A stretch of 64,000 nt of DNA. It comes from Glaciecola sp964621345. Lineage in GTDB: Bacteria > Pseudomonadota > Gammaproteobacteria > Enterobacterales > Alteromonadaceae. Shown one piece after another: positions 17,062-25,425 of this stretch. The notes beneath the pieces were generated by a model. The model ran no database searches and was not told the DNA's origin. It worked only from the letters and a program-made list of their open reading frames with translations. The translations under genes were made by a program, and so were the position numbers. Within the stretch, counting starts at the first letter, position 1. Each line of letters opens with the position of its first letter. The stretch spans positions 17,163-81,162 of the forward strand of contig CAZUON010000011.1 in assembly GCA_964621345.1 (NCBI GenBank), read 5' to 3'.

Positions 17062-17607
17062 ATGAATGCTACTTTTTTTCTAATTGATACCTTATTTAAC
17101 CTCTACCTTATGGTGATAATTTTACGCCTTTGGTTGCAGTTGGTTAGAGCTGACTTTTATAACCCTTTTAGCCAGTTTGTTGTAAAAGCCACTCAGCCAG
17201 TGGTGGGGCCTTTGCGCCGACTCATTCCCTCTATTGGCTCTTTAGATACCGCGACATTGGTGTTTGCTTTACTCGTTGCGGGAATTAAGGTAATTACGCT
17301 GAGTATGATTTTCAGCGGTGGTTTTCCTCCGGTTGTGGCATTGCTGATCACCAGCTTTGCAATTGTTGTTAGTCAAATACTTAGCTTAATGTTTTGGATT
17401 TTGATTATTCGCGCCATTTTAAGCTGGGTGAGTCAGGGCAATAACCCTATGGAAATGGTAATGATGCAGTTGACCGAGCCATTTTTAGCGCCTATACGCC
17501 GTATTCTGCCGCCTATGGGAGGCTTGGACTTGTCGGTATTAATCGCCATTTTATTACTGCAGTTTGTTCGGATTTTGATTGGTGATTTTTTTGGGCCGGG
17601 TATTTAA
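17062..17607 (+). CDS. yggT: YggT family integral membrane protein (181 aa)
   Basis: This is an inner-membrane protein of the YggT family, proposed in E. coli to help osmotic or ion tolerance. It has two internal copies of the family unit. Each copy has a hydrophobic segment and a loop with NP and PI/L-RR: FYNPFSQFVVKATQPVVGP then LRRLIPSIGSLDTATL, and NPMEMVMMQLTEPFLAPIRR then ILPPMGGLDLSVL. Four or five membrane segments are predicted. It starts 15 bases after proC with a GGAG site and precedes the DUF4426 gene. The transported substrate, if any, is unknown. Confidence 0.92.
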   Translation: MNATFFLIDTLFNLYLMVIILRLWLQLVRADFYNPFSQFVVKATQPVVGPLRRLIPSIGSLDTATLVFALLVAGIKVITLSMIFSGGFPPVVALLITSFAIVVSQILSLMFWILIIRAILSWVSQGNNPMEMVMMQLTEPFLAPIRRILPPMGGLDLSVLIAILLLQFVRILIGDFFGPGI

Positions 17608-17647
17608 ACGCTCGTATTTAAAGAGTACTCAAAGACAGGAGAAAAAC

Positions 17648-18088
17648 ATGTTATCTGCAAAAAATGTAGCTACGTTGATGGTAAGTTTTGTGATGTTGTT
17701 TACTTTCTCTGCAAGTGTGCAAGCTGAACAAAAGAAAACCCTAGGCGATTGGGAGGTGCATTACATTGCCTTTCCAAGCACCTTTTTAACCGCCGAAGTC
17801 GCGAAGGCAAATAATATTACGCGCTCAACGACGCAGGCGGTGATCAACATATCGGTACTCGATAGCCAAAGCAAAGAGGCCCTCGATATTGATATTAGCG
17901 GTAATGCTCGAAATTTATTGGGCACTAACAAAGTGCTAGATTTCACAACCGTAAAAGAGGGTAAGGCAATTTATCACTTAGCCAGTGTCTCTTTTGATGA
18001 CAAAGAAGTATTACGCTTTAACATTGATTTGAAAGATGGCAATGTCAGTCAAAACTTGAAGTTTCAACAAAAGATGTACGAAGAATAA
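17648..18088 (+). CDS. DUF4426 family periplasmic protein (146 aa)
   Basis: The start at 17648 has CAGGAG nine bases upstream. The resulting N-terminus (MLSAKNVATLMVSFV, ending ASVQA) is a clear signal peptide with cleavage near residue 26. An upstream in-frame start at 17579 lies inside yggT and would hide the signal. The mature part (TLGDWEVHYIAFPSTFLTAEVA, ARNLLGTNKVLDF, and KEVLRFNIDLKDG near the end) fits DUF4426, a beta-sandwich family found after yggT and before rdgB in vibrios and shewanellas. Function is unknown. The order yggS-proC-yggT-DUF4426 is conserved. rdgB is absent here, because a terminator and yaaA follow. Confidence 0.85.
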   Translation: MLSAKNVATLMVSFVMLFTFSASVQAEQKKTLGDWEVHYIAFPSTFLTAEVAKANNITRSTTQAVINISVLDSQSKEALDIDISGNARNLLGTNKVLDFTTVKEGKAIYHLASVSFDDKEVLRFNIDLKDGNVSQNLKFQQKMYEE

Positions 18089-18093
18089 AAATA

Positions 18094-18116
18094 GGGCGCG
18101 CATACTCTGCGCGCCC
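18094..18116. terminator. Bidirectional terminator between the DUF4426 gene and yaaA
   Basis: GGGCGCGC (18094-18101) pairs with GCGCGCCC (18109-18116) around a 7-base loop. The minus side runs into TATTTTTATTC, which gives a better U-tract for yaaA than the plus side gives for DUF4426. Confidence 0.75.
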
Positions 18117-18145
18117 ACTATCTTATTTACTCACCGCTCGGCATT

Positions 18146-18922
18146 TTATTGCGCCTTGCGCTTAAACACATAATCAGTTTCCGTGCTTTCTTCAGCATCA
18201 AAGTAATAACCTGCGCTATCAAAGTCTTTTAACTGACTCGCCTTTGTCAGTTTGTTCTCGATAATATAACGAGCCATCATGCCTCGAGCCTTTTTCGCGT
18301 AAAAGCTGATGATTTTAAAAGCACCATTTTTTTCATCTTTAAAGTGAGGAGTGATTATCATCGCATCCAACGCTTTCTTTTTGACCGATGAGAAGTATTC
18401 GTTAGAGGCCAAATTAATTAACACATTGTCGCCCTGCTGAGCTAAATCTTTGTTAAGCACCTCTGTTATTTCTTGATCCCAGAATTCATAAAGCGATTTT
18501 GCGTCGCTTGTGATGAGCTTTATTCCCATCTCTAAGCGATAGGGCTGCATTAAATCAAGCGGACGTAGCACGCCATATAAGCCAGACAAAATGCGAAAAT
18601 GTGATTGTGCAAATTCAAGAGCATCGTCACCCAGAGAATATGCGTCTAAGCCGGCATAAACATCACCATTAAAAGCAAATACTGCAGGGCGAGCATTGTC
18701 GGTAGTAAACGGGAACTCAAAGCTGTTAAAACGCTCAGCATTTAATGTTGCGAGCTTATCGCTTATGCCCATCAGTGAGCTTAAATCAGCCGGTGATAAA
18801 TCTTTGCAAGTCTCCACCAAAGTTTCTGTTTGCTTTAGTAATCGCGGCTGCGTGGCACTCAACTGACTGGGTACCGAGCTTTTGTAATCAAGATTTTTTG
18901 CAGGTGAAACTACCAATAACAT
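18146..18922 (-). CDS. yaaA: Peroxide stress protein YaaA (258 aa)
   Basis: YaaA lowers free intracellular iron during hydrogen peroxide stress in E. coli, where OxyR controls it. The sequence has the family N-terminus MLLVVSPAKNLDYKS, then FAFNGDVYAGLDAYSLGDDAL, the central LSGLYGVLRPLDLMQPYRLEMG and the lysine-rich C-terminal region FKIISFYAKKARGMMARYI, a DNA-binding-like fold. Length equals the E. coli protein (258). It is a single gene, divergent from tal across 350 bases. E. coli yaaA also lies near talB and the thr operon. I could not identify a convincing OxyR site. Confidence 0.95.
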   Translation of the reverse strand: MLLVVSPAKNLDYKSSVPSQLSATQPRLLKQTETLVETCKDLSPADLSSLMGISDKLATLNAERFNSFEFPFTTDNARPAVFAFNGDVYAGLDAYSLGDDALEFAQSHFRILSGLYGVLRPLDLMQPYRLEMGIKLITSDAKSLYEFWDQEITEVLNKDLAQQGDNVLINLASNEYFSSVKKKALDAMIITPHFKDEKNGAFKIISFYAKKARGMMARYIIENKLTKASQLKDFDSAGYYFDAEESTETDYVFKRKAQ

Positions 18923-19272
18923 AATCGGGCGCCATCCTTTTAGTGAGCGTATTTAATAAAATATAATAGTTTAGCAACGACAATCATCGCTACCATAAAT
19001 TGGGTTAAAACTGGCGATATCTGGCCACATTATATGTATAAACACATACGCTTTTAAGCGTGTTTATGACCAAATCATATTTGCTAGTTGATATATAGGG
19101 TCAAAATATCACAAGGCAAGCTAGGGGGCTTCCTATCAATTAACACTGACCTATTAAAATTAATGAATGATTTATGAAATAACGCTTTATCTGCCTACAT
19201 CTCTAGTCATCACACCACAGAACTTGCTATGCTCTAGGGATTGTTCAGTTAACTGCCGACTATAGGAAGAAT
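18923..19272. other. Divergent intergenic region between yaaA and tal
   Basis: This 350-base AT-rich stretch carries the two divergent promoters. Toward tal a possible extended -10 (TGCTATGCT, 19225-19233) lies 40 bases before the ATG, and AGGAAG is the ribosome-binding site. AAACAC and GTGTTT flank a small hairpin (about 19032-19057). I see no ORF and no operator I can name. Confidence 0.5.
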
Positions 19273-20226
19273 ATGTCTAACCAATTAGAATCTTTACGCT
19301 CATTAACCACCGTTGTTGCCGATACCGGCGACATCGAAGCAATTAAAAAATACCAGCCAGTAGATGCAACCACTAATCCTTCTTTGCTATTAAAGGCAGC
19401 AGCACTTGTGCAGTACGATGCGCTTATCGACGCAGCAATTGCCTATGGCAAAGCACAATCAGATGATGCAGCCGTGCAAGTCAACAAGGCTTGTGACCAC
19501 TTGGCAGTTGCAATTGGTAAGGAGATTGTTGGCGTGATTCCTGGGCGTATTTCTACCGAAGTAGACGCGCGTTTATCCTTTGACACACAAGCCACTATCG
19601 ATAAAGCCCATGAACTAATTGCGTTATACAAAGACGCTGGCGTAGATAAATCGCGTATATTGATTAAAATCGCGTCTACATGGGAAGGCATCAAAGCAGC
19701 AGAAGCACTAGAGAAAGAAGGGATTAATTGTAACCTCACTTTATTGTTTAGTTTTGCTCAAGCACGAGCATGCGCTGAAGCGGGTGCTTTCTTAATTTCC
19801 CCCTTTGTTGGCCGTATTTTAGATTGGTACAAGGCCAATACAAGTGGAGAGGACTTTGAAGGCGCTAACGACCCTGGCGTGAAATCAGTCAGTCAAATTT
19901 ATCAATATTACAAAGACCATGGCTACAATACCGTAGTAATGGGTGCAAGCTTTAGGAACACTGGCGAAATTGTTGCACTAGCAGGCTGCGACAGGCTGAC
20001 CATTAGCCCTAACTTACTAGAAGAGCTGGGCCAAAATGCAGGCGAGTTAAAAGCAGTATTGGTAGACAATGGTAAAACCAAATCGGTAAGCGAGCGTTTA
20101 AGTGAGCAGCAATTCCGTTGGGATATGAATCAAGACCCAATGGCAACCGAAAAGCTATCCGAAGGCATTCGAAACTTTGCCGCCGACCAAGTTAAACTTG
20201 AGGCTATCTTGCAAGCGCGTTTTTAA
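19273..20226 (+). CDS. tal: Transaldolase (317 aa)
   Basis: It transfers a dihydroxyacetone unit between sugar phosphates in the non-oxidative pentose-phosphate pathway and so partners the transketolase of this window. DATTNPSLLLKAA is the N-terminal family motif. The Schiff-base lysine is Lys132 in ILIKIASTWEG. GINCNLTLLFSFAQARACAEAG and ISPFVGRILDWY are also signatures of the TalB subfamily, whose length (317) it shares exactly. A GGAAG site lies before the ATG. It is followed after about 60 bases by pgi on the same strand, so the two sugar-phosphate genes may be co-transcribed. Confidence 0.97.
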   Translation: MSNQLESLRSLTTVVADTGDIEAIKKYQPVDATTNPSLLLKAAALVQYDALIDAAIAYGKAQSDDAAVQVNKACDHLAVAIGKEIVGVIPGRISTEVDARLSFDTQATIDKAHELIALYKDAGVDKSRILIKIASTWEGIKAAEALEKEGINCNLTLLFSFAQARACAEAGAFLISPFVGRILDWYKANTSGEDFEGANDPGVKSVSQIYQYYKDHGYNTVVMGASFRNTGEIVALAGCDRLTISPNLLEELGQNAGELKAVLVDNGKTKSVSERLSEQQFRWDMNQDPMATEKLSEGIRNFAADQVKLEAILQARF

Positions 20227-20288
20227 TCCATTCGCGTTTTATAGTTCATCACCTATACCCCATGTAAGAGCTAATTTCGGAGACAGTT

Positions 20289-21929
20289 ATGCAAAAACTA
20301 CGCAGCGCGCCAGCTTGGGCTACCCTTGAGAAACTCGCGCCATTGGTAAAGCGATATCACATGCGCGATATGTTTGCCAAAGACCCTTCACGGGCTGACA
20401 AATACACTATTAAAGCGGCAGATATCACCCTTGATTACTCAAAAAACCGAGTAAATGAAGAAGTACTAACCGCACTATTTGATTTAGCCGAACAGCGTAA
20501 TGTGAAGCAAAAAATTATCGACATGTTCAGCGGGCAACACATTAACAGCACAGAAAACCGTGCAGTACTGCACACCGCCTTGCGTAACTTCTCAGACAAA
20601 GCGGTTTATGTGGATGGCGAAAACATTATGCCCGACGTCCACAATACGCTAAAAAGCGTGAAAGTCTTCACTGAAAAAGTACATAGTGGGGAGCACAAAG
20701 GCTTTACTGGGAAGAGTATCAGTACTGTGGTGAGTATTGGTATCGGCGGTTCTTTCTTGGGCCCTAAAATCGTTACCGAGAGTTTAAAACCGTACTGGGT
20801 AGAAGGTATAAAGACCTACTTTGTGGCAAATGTAGATGGTTGCCATATTCAAGATGTGCTGTCACAGGTTGATGTCGAACGTACCTTATTTGTTATGTCG
20901 TCTAAATCTTTTAGTACACAGGAGACCCTGCAAAACACTCTTACGGCTAAGGCATGGTTTTTAAATCAAAATACTGAACAAAAAGACATCGCAAAACACT
21001 TTGTCGCGGTATCGTCGAACGTCAAAGCGGCGGTTGATTTTGGTATGGCAAAAGAAAACGTCTTTCCAATGGGAGACTGGGTAGGCGGCCGTTATTCCTT
21101 ATGGTCGGCAATTGGTTTGCCAATTAGCCTCACCATTGGATTTGAGCATTTTGAGTCCTTATTAAAAGGGGCATATGAGATGGATTGCCATTTCCAAGAT
21201 GCACCTTTTGAGCAGAACCTACCTGTGATTCTAGCCATGCTGGGTATTTGGTATCGTAATTTTATGGGAGCGCAATCTCATGCTTTACTGCCTTATTATC
21301 ATTATTTACGCGGCTTTCCAGCATACGTACAACAGCTCGATATGGAAAGTAACGGCAAGTCCACCACCCTCGACGGCCGCACGGTAGACTACGGTACCGG
21401 CCCAATTATTTGGGGAAGTGAGGGCACCAATGGGCAACATTCGTTTTATCAGTTAATTCATCAGAGTAATTTGCCCATCCCTGTAGATTTCATGTTTCCG
21501 CTGAAAGTAAAAAACCAAGATGATACGCATCACAGCATGCTTGCTTCGAACTGTTTTGGGCAGGCACAAGCACTAATGCAGGGCAAAACGTTTGAAGAAT
21601 GTTTAGATGACTTGGCAAATACTGAGTTAACTGAAGCTGAAAAACTTAGTCTAGCAGCCCATAAAACCATGCCTGGCAACCATCCTAGCAATATGCTCTT
21701 GTTTGATGAGGTTACGCCTAAATCCCTTGGCGCGCTAATTGCTATGTACGAACATAAGGTGCTAGTTCAGGGCTGTGTGTGGGATTTAAACTCCTTTGAT
21801 CAATGGGGTGTTGAATTAGGAAAAGTACTGGGTAACGATGTTTTTGATATGATTGAAGGCGACATGAGCCTAGATGGTATCGACGCCTCTACCGCAAAAC
21901 TCATTCAACAGTTTATTAATAATCAATAA
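20289..21929 (+). CDS. pgi: Glucose-6-phosphate isomerase (546 aa)
   Basis: It interconverts glucose 6-phosphate and fructose 6-phosphate, joining glycolysis with the oxidative pentose-phosphate and Entner-Doudoroff routes. The phosphosugar-binding part shows VSIGIGGSFLGPKIV, then MSSKSFSTQETLQN and DWVGGRYSLWSAIGLPI. The catalytic region has GTNGQHSFYQLIHQS and the C-terminal EHKVLVQGCVWDLNSFDQWG contains the active lysine region. Length matches E. coli Pgi (549). GGAG precedes the ATG. It follows tal by 62 bases and is followed by a strong hairpin, so tal-pgi may be one transcription unit. Confidence 0.98.
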   Translation: MQKLRSAPAWATLEKLAPLVKRYHMRDMFAKDPSRADKYTIKAADITLDYSKNRVNEEVLTALFDLAEQRNVKQKIIDMFSGQHINSTENRAVLHTALRNFSDKAVYVDGENIMPDVHNTLKSVKVFTEKVHSGEHKGFTGKSISTVVSIGIGGSFLGPKIVTESLKPYWVEGIKTYFVANVDGCHIQDVLSQVDVERTLFVMSSKSFSTQETLQNTLTAKAWFLNQNTEQKDIAKHFVAVSSNVKAAVDFGMAKENVFPMGDWVGGRYSLWSAIGLPISLTIGFEHFESLLKGAYEMDCHFQDAPFEQNLPVILAMLGIWYRNFMGAQSHALLPYYHYLRGFPAYVQQLDMESNGKSTTLDGRTVDYGTGPIIWGSEGTNGQHSFYQLIHQSNLPIPVDFMFPLKVKNQDDTHHSMLASNCFGQAQALMQGKTFEECLDDLANTELTEAEKLSLAAHKTMPGNHPSNMLLFDEVTPKSLGALIAMYEHKVLVQGCVWDLNSFDQWGVELGKVLGNDVFDMIEGDMSLDGIDASTAKLIQQFINNQ

Positions 21930-21934
21930 CACAT

Positions 21935-21964
21935 AACAGGTTTGGTGCTTATACCAAACCTGTT
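21935..21964. repeat. Strong hairpin without U-tract after pgi
   Basis: AACAGGTTTGGT (21935-21946) and ACCAAACCTGTT (21953-21964) form a perfect 12-bp stem with a six-base loop. CCCCCC follows instead of T on the plus strand, so this is not a standard intrinsic terminator. It might protect the 3' end of the pgi mRNA. Confidence 0.7.
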
Positions 21965-22176
21965 CCCCCCTCCATCAGCACCTTATTTGGCACTTGTAAT
22001 AAATATTTAACAAATTCTTAACTTAGTTTATTTATAATTTTTACTAAGTATGGTACAAAGTACATAAGCTTGTTAGATATCGTTATTCTATAGATATAAC
22101 AACAATACTAGGTGATGAGTAGTATACGGACAATAACTCACCGCTGGTTCGAAATAGCTGATAGGAGCATCCAAAT

Positions 22177-22353
22177 ATGGATTCAGTAGAAATTCTCTCT
22201 GTAATTGATAATGAAACTCGTCCCTCAAAAGGAAAAGCTAAAAAACGAAAGTGGCGCGAAATAGAAGCAATAAAAGATAAGTACCGCTTAAAACAAGAAC
22301 TGACCGATATGGACCTTGGTTTAGAATACGAACTAGAGCATATGGCTCGCTAA
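22177..22353 (+). CDS. DUF3545 family small protein (58 aa)
   Basis: This short gene has GGAG nine bases before its ATG and its own terminator downstream. The protein is highly charged. It starts MDSVEILSVIDNE, continues with a basic block GKAKKRKWREIEAIKDKYRL and ends KQELTDMDLGLEYELEHMAR, which is acidic and predicted helical. KRKWREIEAI and the acidic C-terminus are typical of DUF3545 in Vibrio, Shewanella and Alteromonas relatives. There is no membrane segment or signal. The strong basic patch suggests nucleic-acid or ribosome binding, but this is inference. It is transcribed from a 240-base AT-rich leader downstream of pgi. Confidence 0.82.
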   Translation: MDSVEILSVIDNETRPSKGKAKKRKWREIEAIKDKYRLKQELTDMDLGLEYELEHMAR

Positions 22354-22393
22354 AACTCCAATTTATTCATAAAAAACAAACAACAAGTAAATT

Positions 22394-22430
22394 AAAAAGC
22401 CTGAACAATCGATACTGTTCAGGCTTTTTT
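22394..22430. terminator. Bidirectional terminator between the DUF3545 gene and ung
   Basis: AAAAAGCCTGAACA (22394-22407) pairs perfectly with TGTTCAGGCTTTTT (22416-22429) around an 8-base loop, with A and T tracts on both sides. It serves the two converging genes and is also the end of the thr-ung transcript. Confidence 0.92.
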
Positions 22431-22439
22431 TATAAGGTT

Positions 22440-23117
22440 TTAGACTTGCCAGTCTATAGGAGTGAGCTGATTTTGCTCCAACAGGCGATTGGCTTCACTA
22501 AAATGCTTACACCCTAAAAAGCCCCGATAAGCAGACAACGGCGATGGATGAGCGGCGGTTAAAATATAATGTTTGCTAGTATCAATGAGATTCACCTTTT
22601 TTTGTGCAGGAGCACCCCATAACAAAAACACTAAGTCAGAACGAGCTTCACTTAACTTCGCGATGACCGTATCGGTAAAGCTTTCCCAGCCTTTATTTTT
22701 GTGTGAATGCGCTTGCCCATCTCGCACGGTAAAAACCGTATTGAGTAGCAACACTCCCTGCTTTGCCCAATGCGTTAAATCGCCATGAGAGGGCGTATTA
22801 AAGCCATCGATGTCTTGCGCCAGCTCCTTATAAATATTGCGCAAAGATGGTGGAATGGGATTGCCTTTTTTAACTGAGAAGCTGAGGCCATGCGCTTGGT
22901 TTGGACCGTGATAGGGATCTTGCCCAAGGATTACGATTTTTACATCTTGGGCTTGGCATAACTTAAATGCGTTGAATACGTCCTCTCTTGGTGGGTAGAC
23001 GAGTTGCCCCTCTGCACGCTCTTGCTCAACAAAAGCCATTAACTCAATAAAGTAAGGCTTCTGCTTTTCGTCGCCAAGCAGTGTTTGCCAAGTCGCGTTG
23101 TGCTGCTTACTGCTCAT
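22440..23117 (-). CDS. ung: Uracil-DNA glycosylase (225 aa)
   Basis: It removes uracil from DNA at the start of base-excision repair. The water-activating loop is GQDPYHGPNQAHGLSFSV, with catalytic Asp67. The C-terminal intercalation loop is HPSPLSAYRGFLGCKHF with the catalytic His. The uracil-recognition VLLLNTVFTV is also present. Length is typical (E. coli 229). The gene starts only 24 bases after thrC with no terminator between, so it is probably transcribed from the thr operon promoter at least in part. A strong terminator follows it. Confidence 0.97.
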   Translation of the reverse strand: MSSKQHNATWQTLLGDEKQKPYFIELMAFVEQERAEGQLVYPPREDVFNAFKLCQAQDVKIVILGQDPYHGPNQAHGLSFSVKKGNPIPPSLRNIYKELAQDIDGFNTPSHGDLTHWAKQGVLLLNTVFTVRDGQAHSHKNKGWESFTDTVIAKLSEARSDLVFLLWGAPAQKKVNLIDTSKHYILTAAHPSPLSAYRGFLGCKHFSEANRLLEQNQLTPIDWQV

Positions 23118-23141
23118 ATAAATATGCCTAGCTTTTTCGCC

Positions 23142-24428
23142 CTACCTAGCAAGCGTTTTAAACATATATGCTTTTAAATCAGCATATTCAGGGCCTTGCT
23201 CTGAGGCTAACGAGGGCTTTCCGGCGCAGTCAACTAGAGGCTGAGGCAAGTGAATAGGTTGCCCTAAAACATTTTCCACTGTTTCTCTAAATTTTGCGGG
23301 GTGAGCCGTACCTAAAAATATCCCTACCTCGTCGCCTTGTAACTGACGTGTTAGAGCGCGATACCCTATTGCTGCATGAGGTTCGCTCACATAACCTATG
23401 GCTTGTAATTGTTTCATCGCGACTTGAGTGTAGTCCTCGTCAACCGATTCACCGCTTAGCAGTGCTTTATCGAAGTAGCCCTTCTCGATTAACGCTTCAA
23501 TACGTGGCCAATTATTTGGCTGGCTAACATCCATGGCATTCGACATAGTAGCAACAGTAGGTTTTGGGTCCCACTCACCGCTTACTAAATAACGAGGCAC
23601 AGTGTCATTAGCATTGGTTGATGCAATAAAGCGTTTAATGGGCAAACCAAGTGTTTTGGCAATGATACCCGCGGTAAGATTACCAAAGTTTCCGCTAGGT
23701 ATCGCAAAAACGGCTTGGTCTTGCTGCGCTTTAGGAAGCTGAGAAACTGCCTCAAAGTAATAACATACTTGAGCAAGTAAACGACTAATATTTATTGAGT
23801 TTGCTGAGTTTAAATGCAGCCCCTCTCTGAGCTCATCATCGTCAAAGGCGGTTTTTACTAATTGCTGGCACGCATCAAAATCACCATCAATGGCTACGGT
23901 ATGAATATTGCCGCCCAGGGTAGTAAATAGTTTTTCTTGTAAGGGGCTGATTTTGCCTTTTGGAAACAAAATGACAACATTGATATTCTCAATACCGTAA
24001 AACGCATGGGCCACGGCTGCACCGGTATCGCCCGATGTTGCCGTCAAAATAGTGACCGGCTTGCCTTCACTAATATTGGCTAAACACTGCGCCATAAAGC
24101 GCCCACCAAAGTCTTTAAATGCTAAGGTTGGCCCATGAAATAACTCTAAACAATGAATATTGTCTTTTACATTCACTAAGGGTGCAGGAAAGTTAAAGGC
24201 ATTGGTAATCAGCTCATCGAGCAAATCTGGCGACATTTCGTCGCCTACTAAGTGTTTAATAATAGCTTGGCTGCGCTCTACAAGTGGCATCGCCAATAAG
24301 GAGTCAATATCTGCCATTGCTGTTAAATCAGTGGGGAAATATAAGCCTTGGTGCTTGCCCAGTCCTTTTTTAACCGCTTCTGCAAACGACACTTTATCGC
24401 TTGCTAATTTTAAATTCTCTAATTCCAC
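23142..24428 (-). CDS. thrC: Threonine synthase (428 aa)
   Basis: This PLP enzyme converts O-phosphohomoserine to threonine. It has the fold type II signature LFHGPTLAFKDFGGRF with the PLP lysine Lys105, TILTATSGDTGAAVAHAF and the phosphate loop IPSGNFGNLTAG. It matches the short bacterial ThrC group (E. coli 428 aa, identical length). It is the third structural gene of thrA-thrB-thrC. thrB ends 37 bases upstream and ung follows after 24 bases. Expression is expected to follow the attenuator at 27952-28079, though a 37-base gap could hold weak extra signals. Confidence 0.97.
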   Translation of the reverse strand: MELENLKLASDKVSFAEAVKKGLGKHQGLYFPTDLTAMADIDSLLAMPLVERSQAIIKHLVGDEMSPDLLDELITNAFNFPAPLVNVKDNIHCLELFHGPTLAFKDFGGRFMAQCLANISEGKPVTILTATSGDTGAAVAHAFYGIENINVVILFPKGKISPLQEKLFTTLGGNIHTVAIDGDFDACQQLVKTAFDDDELREGLHLNSANSINISRLLAQVCYYFEAVSQLPKAQQDQAVFAIPSGNFGNLTAGIIAKTLGLPIKRFIASTNANDTVPRYLVSGEWDPKPTVATMSNAMDVSQPNNWPRIEALIEKGYFDKALLSGESVDEDYTQVAMKQLQAIGYVSEPHAAIGYRALTRQLQGDEVGIFLGTAHPAKFRETVENVLGQPIHLPQPLVDCAGKPSLASEQGPEYADLKAYMFKTLAR

Positions 24429-24465
24429 GTGTTTTTCCTATGCTTAAAAGCGAATAGACTAAAAG

Positions 24466-25425
24466 CTAAGCGTTTATTACCCGAGCGCCAGCGCTGTCTA
24501 TTGTGCAAATATGGCTAAAACCATCTTGGTTTTGAACATAATGTTCATTTAACCAAGTTTGAATGCGTTTTGCATTGTCTAAATTATCACTAAGGGCAAA
24601 AACCGTTGGCCCTGAGCCTGAAATACCAAATGCCAAAGCGCCTTGCTGTGCACTAAAATCGCGCGCTTCATCAAACTTAGGCAGTAAACTTTTCCGGTGC
24701 GCTTCGGCAATCACATCTTGCATCACCGATGCCGCCAATACGCGATCGCCACTGTGCAATGCATGCACAAAGACGCCAATTTGCCGTCCAAAATCTAGGG
24801 TTGTGCCGATATCAAACTGCTTCGGCAGAATATCCCGAGCCGCTGCGGTAGAAACAGAAAGACCTGAATAACACGTTACCCAGAACCAATCGTCAAATAC
24901 CGGAAGTTTGGTGCAAATAGGGCTAGTTTGCCCCGTCATGAGCGTCATTCCGCCTACATAACTAGGCGCTACATTATCATAATGCACACTGCCGCTGATT
25001 TGCCCTTCTAGCTCTCCCATCATTGCTAAAAGCGTATCTTCATTAAAGGGGGTATTTGCATGTTCGTTGAGCGCATAAAAAGCCGCTACAATGGAGGCTG
25101 CGCTAGAACCTAACCCACTGCCAATAGGCAGGGCTTTATGTAAGTGCATTTTAACTTGTAGGGGTGCTAAGTTAGCGTTGCTTAGCGCCGCTTGAAAAAA
25201 GTGATAACAACGGGTCACTATGTTGCCATCGGCACCGGCTGGTAAGCGGTCAGCAAAACGTCCATCGCAGCTTAAGCTAAATTCTGCGGCATCTTGCACG
25301 TCCACCCAATCGCCTAATAGCTCACCATTAATGGGTTTCAGTGCCGCACCTAATATATCAAAGCCCAAACTCACATTGCCGATAGAGGCCGGTGCGAATC
25401 CGCGTGTTGTGCGAGGTGTAGCCAT
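24466..25425 (-). CDS. thrB: Homoserine kinase, GHMP family (319 aa)
   Basis: It phosphorylates homoserine with ATP to give O-phosphohomoserine, the substrate of the next gene. The GHMP ATP loop is LPIGSGLGSSAASIVAAF (from about residue 109), the N-terminal motif PASIGNVSLGFDILG is present, and the C-terminal AFGISGSGPTVFAL closes the active site. Its length is close to E. coli ThrB (310). Start and stop share a base with thrA (TAATG at 25425), so translation is coupled and the protein ratio should be fixed. It belongs to the thr operon. Confidence 0.97.
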   Translation of the reverse strand: MATPRTTRGFAPASIGNVSLGFDILGAALKPINGELLGDWVDVQDAAEFSLSCDGRFADRLPAGADGNIVTRCYHFFQAALSNANLAPLQVKMHLHKALPIGSGLGSSAASIVAAFYALNEHANTPFNEDTLLAMMGELEGQISGSVHYDNVAPSYVGGMTLMTGQTSPICTKLPVFDDWFWVTCYSGLSVSTAAARDILPKQFDIGTTLDFGRQIGVFVHALHSGDRVLAASVMQDVIAEAHRKSLLPKFDEARDFSAQQGALAFGISGSGPTVFALSDNLDNAKRIQTWLNEHYVQNQDGFSHICTIDSAGARVINA

